DNA of 64,000 nucleotides from Aestuariibacter salexigens DSM 15300 (GTDB lineage: Bacteria; Pseudomonadota; Gammaproteobacteria; Enterobacterales; Alteromonadaceae). Position numbers and translations under genes: made by a program. How positions within the stretch are numbered: position 1 is the first letter of the stretch; the number at the start of each line of letters is the position of its first letter. Below the pieces are notes generated by a model. The model made no database searches. It was not told where the DNA came from and saw nothing but the letters and a program-made list of their open reading frames with translations. This document shows positions 26,049-36,310 of this stretch, piece by piece. The DNA is taken from assembly GCF_000429145.1 (NCBI RefSeq), contig NZ_AUBH01000005.1, positions 62,001 to 126,000 of the forward strand. The letters are read 5' to 3'.

Positions 26049-26951
26049 ATGTTCAGATACATACTACTTCTACTATTAACCTCATTCTCTTTGACAGCTC
26101 AGGCCTGGGTTGAGTTTAAGCTGGAAGGCGGTCATATAAAAATGCCCATCACCGCAAACGGTATTGAGGCATACGCAATATTGGATACAGGTTCACAGCT
26201 CAATGCCATTAACAATCGATTTAGAAAGGCTCATAATTTAGACCTTAAAACAGGTAACAAGATTGAGGTTGTTGGTGTTTATGGCAAGGAAACCCGTAGC
26301 ACCTACAATGGATTGAATGTCGGAATGTTTGGTACTGAGGTGAAGATGGATGGTCTTGCCGGACTCAACTTCGGGGGCAGTGATGTTGCCATTCTTCTGG
26401 GTGAAACATTCCTTGAGCAGTTCATCGTCCAAATTGATTACCCCAACAGTCGGCTTAGGATTGTCCCGCACGACACCTGGGATATGAGCGAAATTGAAAA
26501 TATAAAGTTGGTCAAACAGCGAGGAACTGGTAAACCACTTGTCTCTGTCACAATGAATAAAGAGGTGGATGTTTGGTTACTTTTGGATACCGGCAATGCT
26601 GGAGGTGTAATGGTTGAACGCTCTCTAGCAAAGTCTAATGGCTGGCTTAAAGAGTATGAAACTACTGAGCTATACGCCAGGGGAGCAAATACGAGCGGAA
26701 TAAACGAGGCATTTCGTATATCGGAGCTTCAATTTGGGCCTTACGCATTGGAAGATGTCTTGGTCACAGTTCCTGCAGAAGGAGAGTCTGCAAATATCGC
26801 CGAAACTAAACAAGCGTCATTTAGCCGTATCAAAGGGAAGCGCGTTAGAGGTATTCTCGGTTATGACGTCTTACAACACTTTCTGTTGACGATTGATTAC
26901 CGAAGCGGTAACGCGAACATCAGCATTCCTCCTCCAGCGTCTCAATCTTAA
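26049..26951 (+). CDS. Periplasmic retropepsin-like aspartic protease with two domains
   Basis: The start MFRYILLLLLTSFSLTAQA at 26049 (AAGGA upstream) is a signal peptide. Two retropepsin-type active-site motifs occur, AYAILDTGSQLNAI near residue 46 and VWLLLDTGNAGGVMV near residue 185. Each is followed by a hydrophobic LLG/ILG element (AILLGETFLEQF, RGILGYDVLQHF). One chain with two Asp-Thr-Gly loops could fold as a pepsin-like pseudo-dimer. The likely location is the periplasm; the substrate is unknown. Confidence 0.85.
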   Translation: MFRYILLLLLTSFSLTAQAWVEFKLEGGHIKMPITANGIEAYAILDTGSQLNAINNRFRKAHNLDLKTGNKIEVVGVYGKETRSTYNGLNVGMFGTEVKMDGLAGLNFGGSDVAILLGETFLEQFIVQIDYPNSRLRIVPHDTWDMSEIENIKLVKQRGTGKPLVSVTMNKEVDVWLLLDTGNAGGVMVERSLAKSNGWLKEYETTELYARGANTSGINEAFRISELQFGPYALEDVLVTVPAEGESANIAETKQASFSRIKGKRVRGILGYDVLQHFLLTIDYRSGNANISIPPPASQS

Positions 26952-26967
26952 TAACAATACATGGCTG

Positions 26968-27008
26968 CAAGGTTATCCTTAACCTGCAGCCTCTCTATAC
27001 GCTATAAT
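26968..27008 (+). promoter_or_regulatory. rph promoter and overlapping hairpin
   Basis: TTAACC (26979-26984) and a perfect TATAAT (27003-27008) are separated by 18 bp and lie about 45 bp before rph. A hairpin GGCTGCA/TGCAGCC with an inner GGTT/AACC stem covers about 26963-26991. It could end the upstream protease transcript, although no U-run follows. Confidence 0.5.
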
Positions 27009-27051
27009 CCCGTCCCAAATATAACCTCGTCTCTAAATCCGGGAGTTCGTT

Positions 27052-27765
27052 ATGCGTCCAAGCGGCCGTACTGCTAGCCAAATTCGCCCAGTTACTATTA
27101 CCCGTCAATTTACCTGTCACGCTGAGGGTTCAGTGTTGATTGAGTTTGGCAACACAAAAGTGCTGTGTAACGCCTCCGTTGAAGAGGGTGTGCCACGTTT
27201 CATGAAGGGGCAAGGACGAGGCTGGGTAACCGCAGAGTACAGCATGTTGCCACGCTCCACGCATACCCGTTCGGCCCGCGAAGCAGCGCGTGGAAAGCAA
27301 GGTGGTCGCACATTGGAAATTCAGCGTTTAATTGCGCGTTCATTGCGCGCCGCGGTGGATTTGTCATTGTTGGGTGAAAATACCATCACGGTCGACTGTG
27401 ATGTGATCCAGGCCGACGGTGGAACACGCACGGCGTCTATTACAGGGGCCTGTGTCGCTATGGTCGACGCATTAACCTGGATGCGCAGTAAAGGCATTAT
27501 CAAAACCAATCCGCTTAAGCATATGATTGCTGCGCTGTCTGTTGGCGTACATAAAGGTACGCCTATCGCCGATCTTGAATATACTGAAGATTCAGATGCC
27601 GAGACTGATATGAATGTGGTGATGACAGATACCGGCAAGCTTATAGAAGTGCAGGGTACAGCTGAGGGTGAACCTTTCAGTTTTGACGAAATGCATGAAA
27701 TGCTCGAACTTGCCAAACACGGTCTGCGCGAGTTATTTGACGCCCAGAAAGCCTCACTTAACTAA
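27052..27765 (+). CDS. rph: RNase PH
   Basis: The protein has 237 residues and a GGGAG ribosome site. Family motifs are [54 protein letters not shown] (phosphate site) and [19 protein letters not shown]. It is a 3'-5' phosphorolytic exoribonuclease that trims tRNA 3' ends. It is followed 10 bp later by pyrE, the classic rph-pyrE operon. Confidence 0.97.
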   Translation: MRPSGRTASQIRPVTITRQFTCHAEGSVLIEFGNTKVLCNASVEEGVPRFMKGQGRGWVTAEYSMLPRSTHTRSAREAARGKQGGRTLEIQRLIARSLRAAVDLSLLGENTITVDCDVIQADGGTRTASITGACVAMVDALTWMRSKGIIKTNPLKHMIAALSVGVHKGTPIADLEYTEDSDAETDMNVVMTDTGKLIEVQGTAEGEPFSFDEMHEMLELAKHGLRELFDAQKASLN

Positions 27766-27775
27766 GGACCAAAGC

Positions 27776-28417
27776 ATGCACGACTATCAGCGAGAATTTA
27801 TCGACTTTGCACTTCAGCGACAGGTACTCAAATTTGGTCAGTTTACTTTGAAGTCCGGTCGCACAAGTCCTTACTTCTTTAATGCCGGATTATTCAATAC
27901 CGGCAGAGACCTGGCCAAACTGGGCCAGTTTTATGCACAGGCGCTGATGCAATCTGGTATTCAGTTTGATGTCCTGTTTGGCCCGGCCTATAAAGGGATC
28001 CCTATCGCTACCACCACTGCGGTTGCGCTGGCAGATAAGCACGATGTAGACGTACCCTACTGTTTCAATCGTAAAGAGGCAAAAATCCATGGTGAAGGCG
28101 GCAATCTGGTCGGCAGTCCTTTAGCGGGAAGGGTCATGCTGGTGGACGATGTTATCACCGCTGGTACGGCAATTCGTGAATCGATGCAGCTCATTGCTGC
28201 GAATGACGCATCGCTGGCCGGTGTGTTAATCGCACTTGATCGTCAAGAAAAAGGCCAGGGTGAACTCTCTGCTATTCAGGAAGTGGAGCGTGATTTTAAT
28301 ACTCATGTCATTTCCATTATCAGTCTGGCTGAGTTAGTCACCTACCTTAAGGATAAGCCAGAATTTGCTAATCATCTCGTCGCAATCGAGCAATACAGAG
28401 AGGACTTTGGTGTCTGA
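27776..28417 (+). CDS. pyrE: Orotate phosphoribosyltransferase
   Basis: ATG 27776 ([13 protein letters not shown]) gives 213 residues, the usual length; the longer frame upstream overlaps rph and is not supported. [19 protein letters not shown] and the PRPP loop [17 protein letters not shown] are diagnostic. It converts orotate plus PRPP to OMP in pyrimidine synthesis. The enzyme gene overlaps the start of tusA by 8 bp. Confidence 0.97.
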   Translation: MHDYQREFIDFALQRQVLKFGQFTLKSGRTSPYFFNAGLFNTGRDLAKLGQFYAQALMQSGIQFDVLFGPAYKGIPIATTTAVALADKHDVDVPYCFNRKEAKIHGEGGNLVGSPLAGRVMLVDDVITAGTAIRESMQLIAANDASLAGVLIALDRQEKGQGELSAIQEVERDFNTHVISIISLAELVTYLKDKPEFANHLVAIEQYREDFGV

Positions 28418-28658
28418 ATCGGCATTTGAGCGCGCTGATGAAGCATTAGATACGCTCGGCTTGAAATGCCCTGAGCCAGTGATGATGGTGCGATTAAAAA
28501 TCAGAAAAATGGCCGACGGTGAAACGCTGTTGGTCACCGCGGACGATCCGTCAACTACCCGCGATATACCCAGCTTTTGTCGTTTTATGCAGCATACGCT
28601 GGTGGCAAGCGATACGGAGCAATCTCCGTATCGTTACCTAATAAAGAAAGGGCAGTGA
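28410..28658 (+). CDS. tusA: Sulfurtransferase TusA family protein
   Basis: The GTG at 28410, with GAGAGGA upstream, gives 82 residues, close to the 81 of E. coli TusA. The family motif [19 protein letters not shown] includes the catalytic Cys at about residue 20. TusA relays persulfide sulfur from IscS for tRNA thiolation and other pathways. It overlaps the pyrE stop by 8 bp, so it is translated from the same message. The stop is 3 bp from that of the convergent methyltransferase gene. Confidence 0.9.
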   Translation: MSESAFERADEALDTLGLKCPEPVMMVRLKIRKMADGETLLVTADDPSTTRDIPSFCRFMQHTLVASDTEQSPYRYLIKKGQ

Positions 28659-28661
28659 GGC

Positions 28662-29423
28662 CTAGTCTGGCTTTCTGAATTTCAATGTCCAGCGGTCAGT
28701 ATTGCCGGTCACTGACTTAGCACCGACCTCATACTCCAGTTCATCATCTTCACGATAATGTAAGGTCGAGTAATCAACCAGTTCAAACCCTGCACGTTGG
28801 ATTTCTACAATGGCTTTTACCGGATCGACACGACGACCATTGCTGGGTGTGTCTGGCTCCATATGGCGAGCCGTGTGATCGACAACCGCATAGATGCCAC
28901 CGGGCTTGAGTGCAGCAAAGGCGGCGTTGTTCATTGCCATACGGCCTGACTCATTGAAATTGTGGTAATTACGGAAGGTTAGCACCATATCAGCGTCGCT
29001 CACGCCTAGAGAGTCGAGCTCAAGAGAGTAGAATCGGTCGCCCTCTTCGCGCCACAGCTTTGCATCCTCAGCAACAATGCTCATTTTGTCGAAACCGGGT
29101 TTGTCTGCCAGATTGCGCTTTACACTGTTGGTACCAATCGCGGCATAATATTCACCGCTGTCTCGCATCAATGGTGCCAGGATTTTGGCATACCAGCCAC
29201 CGCCAGGAATGAGTTCGACAATACGCATATCGTCCTTCAAACCGAAAAACGCCAGGGTTTCTGCGGGCTTACGGTTACGATCCCGCTCGGTATCTCGCTC
29301 GGTGCGGATCTCACTTTGCATCACCTGTTTGACTTTATCGGCGATGTCGGCGTGATTGTCCGCCAAAGCATTAAAACTGGATAGTGATATGGCAATTACA
29401 GAGCTAGCTAGTAGGGTTTTCAT
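28662..29423 (-). CDS. Exported class I methyltransferase-like protein
   Basis: The 253-residue protein begins with a signal peptide (MKTLLASSVIAISLSSFNALA). It then has a Rossmann methyltransferase core: MRIVELIPGGGWYAKIL (motif I variant), ADMVLTFRNYHNF and LKPGGIYAVVDHTA. This family of predicted periplasmic AdoMet-type proteins is widespread in proteobacteria. How it would obtain AdoMet outside the cytoplasm is unclear. A small DedA-like gene lies 27 bp upstream on the same strand. Confidence 0.85.
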   Translation of the reverse strand: MKTLLASSVIAISLSSFNALADNHADIADKVKQVMQSEIRTERDTERDRNRKPAETLAFFGLKDDMRIVELIPGGGWYAKILAPLMRDSGEYYAAIGTNSVKRNLADKPGFDKMSIVAEDAKLWREEGDRFYSLELDSLGVSDADMVLTFRNYHNFNESGRMAMNNAAFAALKPGGIYAVVDHTARHMEPDTPSNGRRVDPVKAIVEIQRAGFELVDYSTLHYREDDELEYEVGAKSVTGNTDRWTLKFRKPD

Positions 29424-29450
29424 CGGTTTCTCCTTGATGAACTGATTTGA

Positions 29451-30029
29451 CTATATCTGGCTGGTGAACCACCAGGCAGTGGCAATAATGACTATTGATA
29501 GTAGTAGAGCTTTGCTTTTATTTCGCCTCAGTACGCGTTCGGCACTGTTTCCGGCAAATTTAATGACGATGGCAATCCCGAAATATCGAATCGCACGGGA
29601 GATAAAAATCGCTAGCAGATACAGCACTATCGGGAATCCGGTAGCACCGGCTGCCAGCATGCCAATCTGTAGAGGTAAAGGAACGATGCCAAGCATCAGT
29701 ATGAACCAAAATCCCTGTTCATTAACGTTGTCTATGGCGTCTTCCAGCTGTTGTGGCGAGGCGAACGCCTGAGCGACAAAATCAGCAAGCAATTCAAACA
29801 TAAAGTAGCCTGCTGCATATCCCACCATAGCGCCAAGCATGCAGCCCAGCGTGGCCATCCATGCAATTGACCACAGCTTGTCTCGTTTGGCTTGCATCAA
29901 GGGCAGTAACACCGCCTCGATGGGCACGGGCACAATCGTTGATTCTAAAAACGAGGCAACGAATATGCCCTTGAGCATGTGCGGTGAATGTACTAAAGCC
30001 TGCAAATAAGCATTTAGCCTCGCAAACAC
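29451..30029 (-). CDS. YqaA/DedA-like (VTT domain) membrane protein
   Basis: The 192-residue protein has about five membrane segments. VASFLESTIVPVPIEAVLLP and the Gly-rich GCMLGAMVGYAAGY match the SNARE-associated/VTT family, whose DedA members flip lipids. Length and the shortened N-terminus fit the YqaA subgroup. It lies between the amidohydrolase and the exported methyltransferase on one strand with short gaps, so a three-gene operon is plausible. Confidence 0.85.
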   Translation of the reverse strand: MFARLNAYLQALVHSPHMLKGIFVASFLESTIVPVPIEAVLLPLMQAKRDKLWSIAWMATLGCMLGAMVGYAAGYFMFELLADFVAQAFASPQQLEDAIDNVNEQGFWFILMLGIVPLPLQIGMLAAGATGFPIVLYLLAIFISRAIRYFGIAIVIKFAGNSAERVLRRNKSKALLLSIVIIATAWWFTSQI

Positions 30030-30041
30030 GCTGGTCTAAAG

Positions 30042-31331
30042 CTAGTGGCTTTTATACACGGTTCCGTTTTTCATCACCCACGGGATATCCAGCATTAATC
30101 GAATATCCTCTAATGGGTTACCCTTAACGGCGACCATATCTGCTAGCTTGTTGCTCATCAGTGAGCCTAATTCGTCTTGTCTGTTGATCAGTGATGCTGC
30201 ATGTATGGTTGCGCTTTGAATGGCTTCCATTTCTGGCATGCCAGCTTCAACCATCAGCACAAATTCTTTCGCATTGTCACCGTGTGGCGATACGCCAGAA
30301 TCCGTACCAAATGCAATACGCACGCCCGCCTCATACGCTCTGGCAAAGGTACGCTGGATGAGCGGTCCAATAGCGGCAGCTTTAGGACGAACCAGAGCTG
30401 GGAAATAGCCGTCTATTTTGGCCTTTTCTGCCACAAAATTGCCGGCCAGAATGGTCGGCACATAGTACACATCATGCTTTTTCATCAGCGCGAAGGTGTC
30501 TTTGTCCATATAGGTACCGTGCTCAATCGAATTGACACCTGCCTTGATGGCTCGCTCCATTCCCTCTTTACCATGAGCATGAACAGCAACGGTCATACCA
30601 TAGTCTTTTGCTGTAGAGACAATGGCCTCGAGCTCGTCATCCATAAACTGGGGGTTCTGGCCATTTTTGGCAACACTCAATACACCGCCTGTGGCTGTGA
30701 TTTTAATCAGGTCAGCACCGTCTTTATATCGCTGCCTGACGGCTTTTCTGGAGTCGGCAATACCATTGACCACACCGTCTACTGGGCCAGGGTCGCCGGT
30801 CAGCATGCGGTTACGCCCGTTAGTGGGATCGGCATGTCCACCGGTTGTGGCGATGGACTTTGCCGACGTAAATATGCGTGGGCCAACGGCTTTGCCGCTA
30901 TTAATCGCTTTACGCAATGCCACCGTTTCATTGTAGCTGTCGCCAAGATTACGCACGGTCGTGAAACCGGCCATCAATGTTTTACGAGCATAGTGTGCTG
31001 CGTTAAGTGCGTAGTCAGCTTCGTTGTTGGAAAATCTTTCCAGATACGTCTGCGGCCCGCCATGCTGCATAGATAAATGCACATGCATGTCCATCAGGCC
31101 GGGCATCACCGTGTATTCCTTTAAATCGATAACCGTATCGCCTGCGCTGGCGCTGGCAAATCCGCTGTCGATGGATTTAATGCGGTTGTCAGCAACGACA
31201 ATCGTGACATTGTTGAGCACCTGATCACCGTTTGCAGTGATCACCATACCGGCATGAATCAATGTGTCGGCATAAGAGGCGAATGACAAACAGCTTGTTA
31301 GCAAAAGGGTAGAGAGTCGTTTTGTTATCAT
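30042..31331 (-). CDS. Exported amidohydrolase (imidazolonepropionase-like)
   Basis: The 429-residue protein has a signal peptide ([21 protein letters not shown]). Metal-ligand motifs are visible: [13 protein letters not shown] (HxH), a LIKITATGG lysine strand, [20 protein letters not shown] and [14 protein letters not shown]. These are features of the amidohydrolase superfamily, in the branch that includes Xaa-Pro dipeptidases and prolidase-like enzymes. It probably hydrolyses a dipeptide-like or cyclic amide substrate in the periplasm. It is the first gene of the probable operon with the DedA-like gene. Confidence 0.9.
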   Translation of the reverse strand: MITKRLSTLLLTSCLSFASYADTLIHAGMVITANGDQVLNNVTIVVADNRIKSIDSGFASASAGDTVIDLKEYTVMPGLMDMHVHLSMQHGGPQTYLERFSNNEADYALNAAHYARKTLMAGFTTVRNLGDSYNETVALRKAINSGKAVGPRIFTSAKSIATTGGHADPTNGRNRMLTGDPGPVDGVVNGIADSRKAVRQRYKDGADLIKITATGGVLSVAKNGQNPQFMDDELEAIVSTAKDYGMTVAVHAHGKEGMERAIKAGVNSIEHGTYMDKDTFALMKKHDVYYVPTILAGNFVAEKAKIDGYFPALVRPKAAAIGPLIQRTFARAYEAGVRIAFGTDSGVSPHGDNAKEFVLMVEAGMPEMEAIQSATIHAASLINRQDELGSLMSNKLADMVAVKGNPLEDIRLMLDIPWVMKNGTVYKSH

Positions 31332-31485
31332 TGTAAGTGTCCATTGCTAATTGACGTCAGCCACCTTAGGAGAATTTATGTTCCAGGTCAAAACCTGTTG
31401 ATTGTTAATCAAAATAGCGTTGTTAAGTCATCCTCCAACGCCTATTCTTGAAATTTGGTGAGCAACAGCAAGAAGGAAAGGTTTC

Positions 31486-33030
31486 ATGCGTCGTGGCCAA
31501 CAAGTAGTCGATCGGGAGAATGACTTTGATGCCAAGTTGCAGCTGGTATCAACTACCGATACCCGTGGCATCATTACATACGCGAATAATGCATTCTGTG
31601 AGGTTGCCGGGTACACCGAATCTGAACTGGTTGGTAAGAACCACAACATTGTGCGTCACCCTGACATGCCAAAAGCTGCTTTTAAAGAAATGTGGGACCA
31701 TATTGCTACCGGCACGCCATGGCGGGGCGTTGTTAAAAACCTGTGCAAGGACGGCCGGTATTATTGGGTAGATGCATTTGTCACGCCGATTTTTGAACAG
31801 CAAAAATTAGTTGGCTATCAATCCGTCAGAGTGAAACCTGAGCGCAGGGTAGTGCAGCGTGCAGAACAGCTTTATGCCGCACTGAACAACGGCAATACCA
31901 AAGTGTTGAAAGAGTGGTCGACTGAGCGTCTGGGCGCAGCGGCAGCGGTCGCGCTAGTGGGTTGTATTACCATTGGTATTATTGGTGGGTTGTGGGCCGG
32001 TGTCACCAGTGCCGTATTAATTGCCGTGATGGCTTGGCTGTTCAGCGTTGAGCTGTTTCAGATCCCACGTGTCGCCAACGATATAAAGAACGATTATGAC
32101 AGTGTTAGCCGCTTGGTTTTCCATGGCAAAGGCACCGCCAGTGTGTTTCGTTTCCGACAGGGCCTGACGGAAGCCATGCAGCGCACCATGCTCGGTAGAA
32201 TGCAGGATGCCAGTTCGCAGCTACAGGATGTGGCGGAGTCACTGATGTCGTTTGTGGAGCAAACCAGTGCGGCAATACATCAGCAAAAATCCGCTGTAGA
32301 GAATATCGCCGATGCAGTAGGTACATTGTCTCAATCAAGTCAGGATGTGGTTAATAGTACCGACCAGACCCGAGACGGGGTAACCGAGACCCATCAGCAA
32401 TGTGTTACTGCTCAGGAGTTAATCGTTACGGGGCGTGATACCGTGTCGACACTAGCTGGGATCGTGGAGAATGCCGCCGCCACTGCAGATAAGCTGGTCA
32501 CTGAGTCAGATAAGGTAGCTTCCACTATGAGCGAAATTGAAGCCATTGCCGATCAGACAAATCTGTTGGCATTGAACGCTGCCATAGAGGCAGCCAGGGC
32601 TGGAGAAAGTGGACGCGGTTTCTCAGTAGTCGCTGATGAAGTCAGAGCGCTGTCTACCCGAACTCAACAATCTGCAGGTGACATCGTCAGTAATCTGGAT
32701 ACGATGCGAGGTATTCTCAATCAGTGGGTATCGACTATGCACGAAAGCCGTGACTCAGCGTTACTGAGTGTTGAACAGGCTAACGAGTCCGCTCAGGCCA
32801 TTGCCACAATACACGATAAAGTGTCGCGCATTGCTGATTATACTCAGCAGGTGGTAGATGCATCGACTCAGCAGGAAAAAGTGTGTGGTAGCGTTGAAGA
32901 GCAGATCATTTCATTACGCGGTGTGGCTCAGAAAAATGATGAGATTGCTGGCAATATGGAGCAAAGTGCCAAGTCGCTCACGCGCAGTATAAAGGCTCTG
33001 GCAGGTATCGCTAAAGCGTTTGTAAAGTAG
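31486..33030 (+). CDS. Aer-like PAS-containing methyl-accepting chemotaxis protein
   Basis: The 514-residue protein starts with a PAS domain in Aer style: [20 protein letters not shown], then [17 protein letters not shown] and [13 protein letters not shown] short double-pass membrane hairpin follows at about 150-190. A signalling domain has the highly conserved tip [20 protein letters not shown]. It likely senses redox or energy state through bound FAD and signals to CheA. It is a single gene, convergent with the DUF1285 gene. Confidence 0.93.
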   Translation: MRRGQQVVDRENDFDAKLQLVSTTDTRGIITYANNAFCEVAGYTESELVGKNHNIVRHPDMPKAAFKEMWDHIATGTPWRGVVKNLCKDGRYYWVDAFVTPIFEQQKLVGYQSVRVKPERRVVQRAEQLYAALNNGNTKVLKEWSTERLGAAAAVALVGCITIGIIGGLWAGVTSAVLIAVMAWLFSVELFQIPRVANDIKNDYDSVSRLVFHGKGTASVFRFRQGLTEAMQRTMLGRMQDASSQLQDVAESLMSFVEQTSAAIHQQKSAVENIADAVGTLSQSSQDVVNSTDQTRDGVTETHQQCVTAQELIVTGRDTVSTLAGIVENAAATADKLVTESDKVASTMSEIEAIADQTNLLALNAAIEAARAGESGRGFSVVADEVRALSTRTQQSAGDIVSNLDTMRGILNQWVSTMHESRDSALLSVEQANESAQAIATIHDKVSRIADYTQQVVDASTQQEKVCGSVEEQIISLRGVAQKNDEIAGNMEQSAKSLTRSIKALAGIAKAFVK

Positions 33031-33047
33031 CCACCGGTAATCGCTGA

Positions 33048-33590
33048 CTAGTTTGGAATAATTCCGAGACTAAATTGATAATCACCGCTTTTGACCAGCA
33101 GGTGTACGGCATCGTCTTTTTGCGTTAACTGACCCTGCTCAATGAGTTGGTAATAGACGTTTTGATGCAGTCGAGCCCATAAATTATCGCGCACTAATAC
33201 GTAGGGTATGAGTGTGTCACCAGATGGGTCTTCACGAAGCTCAACCGGATGTTGCTCGCCTACAATGAAGCGGTCTTCAGTAAGCGTGTTGAAGACCAAG
33301 TGGCCATCCACCCAGTCCCAGGTTGATACGACAAAGGGGACGTCCTCTACGGTAATCCCCACTTTTTCTACAGGCGTGACTAAAAAATAGGTATCGTCCT
33401 CTTTGCGCAATACCGTACTGAACAGTTTAACCAGTGCTTTTCGGCCAATTGGCGTGCCCATGTAGTGCCAGCTGCCATCACGTTTAATAAGCATGTCGAT
33501 ATCACCGCAAAATGCCGGGTTCCACTTGGAAACCGGCGGCAGTGATTTATCTTCAGCACTAAGTTGTTTTTGCAGCCTAGCGAGATCCAT
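33048..33590 (-). CDS. DUF1285 family protein
   Basis: The 180-residue protein has the family landmarks PPVSKWNPAFCGDIDMLIKR, WHYMGTPIGRKALVKLFSTV and DTLIPYVLVRDNLWARLHQNVYYQL. DUF1285 proteins are soluble, with a two-barrel fold and no established role. The start overlaps the end of the upstream DUF3014 gene by 14 bp, indicating one transcript. Confidence 0.9.
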   Translation of the reverse strand: MDLARLQKQLSAEDKSLPPVSKWNPAFCGDIDMLIKRDGSWHYMGTPIGRKALVKLFSTVLRKEDDTYFLVTPVEKVGITVEDVPFVVSTWDWVDGHLVFNTLTEDRFIVGEQHPVELREDPSGDTLIPYVLVRDNLWARLHQNVYYQLIEQGQLTQKDDAVHLLVKSGDYQFSLGIIPN

Positions 33591-34458
33591 TGGCTTCCAG
33601 CGCTTCCTGAAGCTCGCGCAGTTTGGCTTTGATGCGGCGCATGTTATCTGGGCCTGTACGCAACAATTGTTTTTGTGGTCCGGGCAGGTTCTCCAGTCGC
33701 TCGTCGCGATATTTATACATTACGCTGTCGGTATACACTTCAACAGGCACAGGTACCTCAGGGGTATCGAGCAGGGTATTGATTGCTTCGATGAGCACCT
33801 GATCAAAATCGTCGTCCGGGTCACCAATTTCAGCGTAGTATTCTTGCAGCGTTGGTTTATACATTGCGTATAAGCCAAGCAGATCTTCACTGTTCATCGA
33901 CTCCAGTGCTTCGACGTAGGGCGTATAGCGCTTGTAGCTAGCGGCATCAATCCACTCTTTGTCGGCTTGCTGATAGATACGGAATTCTTTCATTGGCGGT
34001 TGTAGCAGGCGATGATTTGGCGCCATATTTTCTTGTCTGAGATTTTCCGCTGTGACCGCTAAACGACGCAACAAGTCGTCATTTACCAGCAGTCGACCGA
34101 CCATTTCGATACCGCTAATGTCCAACAGCGCGGATTTTACCGCACTATCTGTCACATCAACGGGCTCTGGCTCGGGTATCTCAACAGGCTCTGGCATAGG
34201 CGTCGGTTCAGCATCTGCATCAATTACCACGGCCTGTGGCTCTGGCATGGTTTCAACTGGCTCAGGTTCAGGTTGTTCAACAGGCTCTGGCTCAGTTTCC
34301 TGCGGCTGTTCGACGACAGGCTGTGGCGCAACCAACGTCTGAGGTTCTGGCTCATCATCGGATGGCCACAAAAATACCGCCATTAACACGACGATAAGCA
34401 CCACGGCGATGGCAATATGCGGCAACATACTTTTTGACGGGCTGGAAGTTTCAGTCAT
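33577..34458 (-). CDS. DUF3014 family membrane-anchored protein
   Basis: The ATG at 34458 (MTETSSPSKSMLPHIAI), preceded by GGAG, gives 293 residues. One N-terminal membrane helix (AIAVVLIVVLMAVFLW) is followed by a long low-complexity Pro-Glu-Pro-Val linker. The periplasmic domain has LRRLAVTAENLRQ and YTPYVEALESMNSEDLLGLY, typical of DUF3014. The linker is encoded by near-repeats of the bases for PEPV. Role unknown; co-transcribed with DUF1285. Confidence 0.88.
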   Translation of the reverse strand: MTETSSPSKSMLPHIAIAVVLIVVLMAVFLWPSDDEPEPQTLVAPQPVVEQPQETEPEPVEQPEPEPVETMPEPQAVVIDADAEPTPMPEPVEIPEPEPVDVTDSAVKSALLDISGIEMVGRLLVNDDLLRRLAVTAENLRQENMAPNHRLLQPPMKEFRIYQQADKEWIDAASYKRYTPYVEALESMNSEDLLGLYAMYKPTLQEYYAEIGDPDDDFDQVLIEAINTLLDTPEVPVPVEVYTDSVMYKYRDERLENLPGPQKQLLRTGPDNMRRIKAKLRELQEALEANGSR

Positions 34459-34656
34459 AGTGGCTCCGTAACAGCACAAATACTTTGTTATAAAACGTCT
34501 TATGGGGATTAGTATAGACATTACAATACAAGCATTGTTCGACTTTGTTAAATCCAGCTAATTTGCAGGGCAAATATACGCGGAGTGTTCACAGGCCCTA
34601 AATGATTGTTATAATCTTGTTAAATGCTCCAATGGCTGTGATGACACCCGCGCTTT

Positions 34657-35889
34657 ATGACTATAATTCTGTTTGCCATTCCGTTCTTTTTCCTCTTAAT
34701 CGGCATTGAGCTGATCGCGGAAAAATGGAAAGGAACGCACTACTATCGGGTTAATGATGCTGTAAATAGCCTGAGCATCGGCGTGTTAAGCCGCATGACC
34801 GGCATCTTAAAACAGCTTTTGCCGTTTACACTTTATGTCATTGTCTATGAGCATAGTGCGCTGTATTCCTTCTCGGACAGCCTTTGGGTGTGGGTCGTAG
34901 CCTTTGTGTTGTATGACTTTTTCTATTATTGGAATCATCGCTTGGGGCACGAAGTCAGTGTGCTGTGGGCAGCTCACGTGGTGCATCACTCCAGCGAAGA
35001 GTACAACCTGACTACCGCATTAAGGCAAACCAGTGGCGCATTACTGACCTGGGTATTTTTCCTGCCTTTGGCTGTAATCGGATTTGACCCCATGATGATC
35101 GTGTCGGTGGCGGCGCTAAATCTGGTGTATCAATTCTGGGTACACACTCGGCACGTGCCAAAACTGGGCTGGTTCGAATGGTTTTTTGTTAGCCCGTCCA
35201 ACCACCGTGTTCATCATGCGCAAAACGAAATCTACCTGGATAAAAATTACGGCGGTGTATTTATTATTTGGGACAGGCTGTTTGGTACATTTCAGGAAGA
35301 GCTGGATAGCGAAGCGCCTATCTACGGGGTGCGCAAATCACTTAACAGCTGGAACCCTTTGTGGGCGAATATGCAGGTTTACGGTCAGTTGATTAGTGAC
35401 AGTTGGCATACAGCCCGATGGCAGGATAAGTTGAGGGTCTGGTTTGGTCGCACTGGTTGGCGCCCCGAAGATGTGGCAGAAAAATATCCAATGCAGCTCA
35501 ATGACCTGCAAACCTTTAAAAAGTTTGACGTACAGATGGATACTGCGACCAAGTGGTATGCGGTTTTTCAGCTGGCGTTAAGCGTAGTGATTGCCGTGAT
35601 GTTCATGATTGGTGTGCAGCAACTTACATTGACTGAACAGGTTACGCTGGCTGGCTTTATGATTCTGTCCAGCGCGACCTTGGGCTGGAAGCTGGAAATG
35701 CGCCCTATTGCTAACTGGCTTGAAGGTGCAAAAAACCTGACCGTACTCATGGCAGGTATATTCTTACCTGTTGCAACCTGGCTGTCGGTAACGCTTGTCG
35801 TACTGTCGGCGATTTGTCTGGTATTGCTGGCCTTGTCCGCGTTAGGTGGCGATCACAGCACACAGGAAAAGTCGCTGCCGGCTGAATGA
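34657..35889 (+). CDS. Sterol desaturase / fatty-acid hydroxylase family membrane enzyme
   Basis: The 410-residue protein has about eight membrane segments. The histidine boxes that ligate a di-iron centre are visible: HRLGH, HVVHHSSEEYN and NHRVHHAQN. This identifies the fatty-acid hydroxylase superfamily. The C-terminal third is an extra hydrophobic region, as in alkylglycerol monooxygenase-like members. The substrate is probably a membrane lipid. It is a monocistronic gene, followed by a DUF6482-type gene. Confidence 0.9.
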   Translation: MTIILFAIPFFFLLIGIELIAEKWKGTHYYRVNDAVNSLSIGVLSRMTGILKQLLPFTLYVIVYEHSALYSFSDSLWVWVVAFVLYDFFYYWNHRLGHEVSVLWAAHVVHHSSEEYNLTTALRQTSGALLTWVFFLPLAVIGFDPMMIVSVAALNLVYQFWVHTRHVPKLGWFEWFFVSPSNHRVHHAQNEIYLDKNYGGVFIIWDRLFGTFQEELDSEAPIYGVRKSLNSWNPLWANMQVYGQLISDSWHTARWQDKLRVWFGRTGWRPEDVAEKYPMQLNDLQTFKKFDVQMDTATKWYAVFQLALSVVIAVMFMIGVQQLTLTEQVTLAGFMILSSATLGWKLEMRPIANWLEGAKNLTVLMAGIFLPVATWLSVTLVVLSAICLVLLALSALGGDHSTQEKSLPAE

Positions 35890-35947
35890 ACTAAGCGCAA
35901 ATAAAACGCGTAACCTATTAGGTTGTTCAGGTAAACCGGTTGCTCCA

Positions 35948-36253
35948 ATGAAATTCAATTTTTCTGATCTTGTCGGTAAGCAAACAGGGATTGATTTGCT
36001 TGAAGTGCAGTCTTTCGAAATGAATGTCTATCTGGTCAAAGTCAGGATAGGCAATGATGAAGGCCTTGTTTATGGCAAAGAGGACAGGCCCATGCGCTTT
36101 CATAGCACCCAGCATATTCGAGACGCGTTTGAAAATAACCCGGTAAAAGAGGCCATCATGACTCACGATTCGCCTTACGATGAGATGATCGGCAACCCTC
36201 CCAAGGCGAATGACAACATCAGTGTTCCATTTTCTATGACACAGCCTTATTGA
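35948..36253 (+). CDS. Small conserved protein (DUF6482-like)
   Basis: MKFNFSDLVGKQTGID at 35948 is the likely start; the frame upstream overlaps the hydroxylase gene without a ribosome site. The 101-residue protein is soluble, with LLEVQSFEMNVYLVKVRIG, RPMRFHSTQHIRDAF and MTHDSPYDEMIG. This is the pattern of small gammaproteobacterial proteins annotated DUF6482. Function unknown. Confidence 0.7.
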   Translation: MKFNFSDLVGKQTGIDLLEVQSFEMNVYLVKVRIGNDEGLVYGKEDRPMRFHSTQHIRDAFENNPVKEAIMTHDSPYDEMIGNPPKANDNISVPFSMTQPY

Positions 36254-36310
36254 ACAGCCAGATTGCTGTTACACTCTGACACCTCACGGCTCATTAAATA
36301 AGGACGTTTT

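Noticed and set aside
30201-31076. 291-aa plus-strand ORF
   Set aside because: It is the antisense shadow of the amidohydrolase gene, whose motifs are unambiguous.
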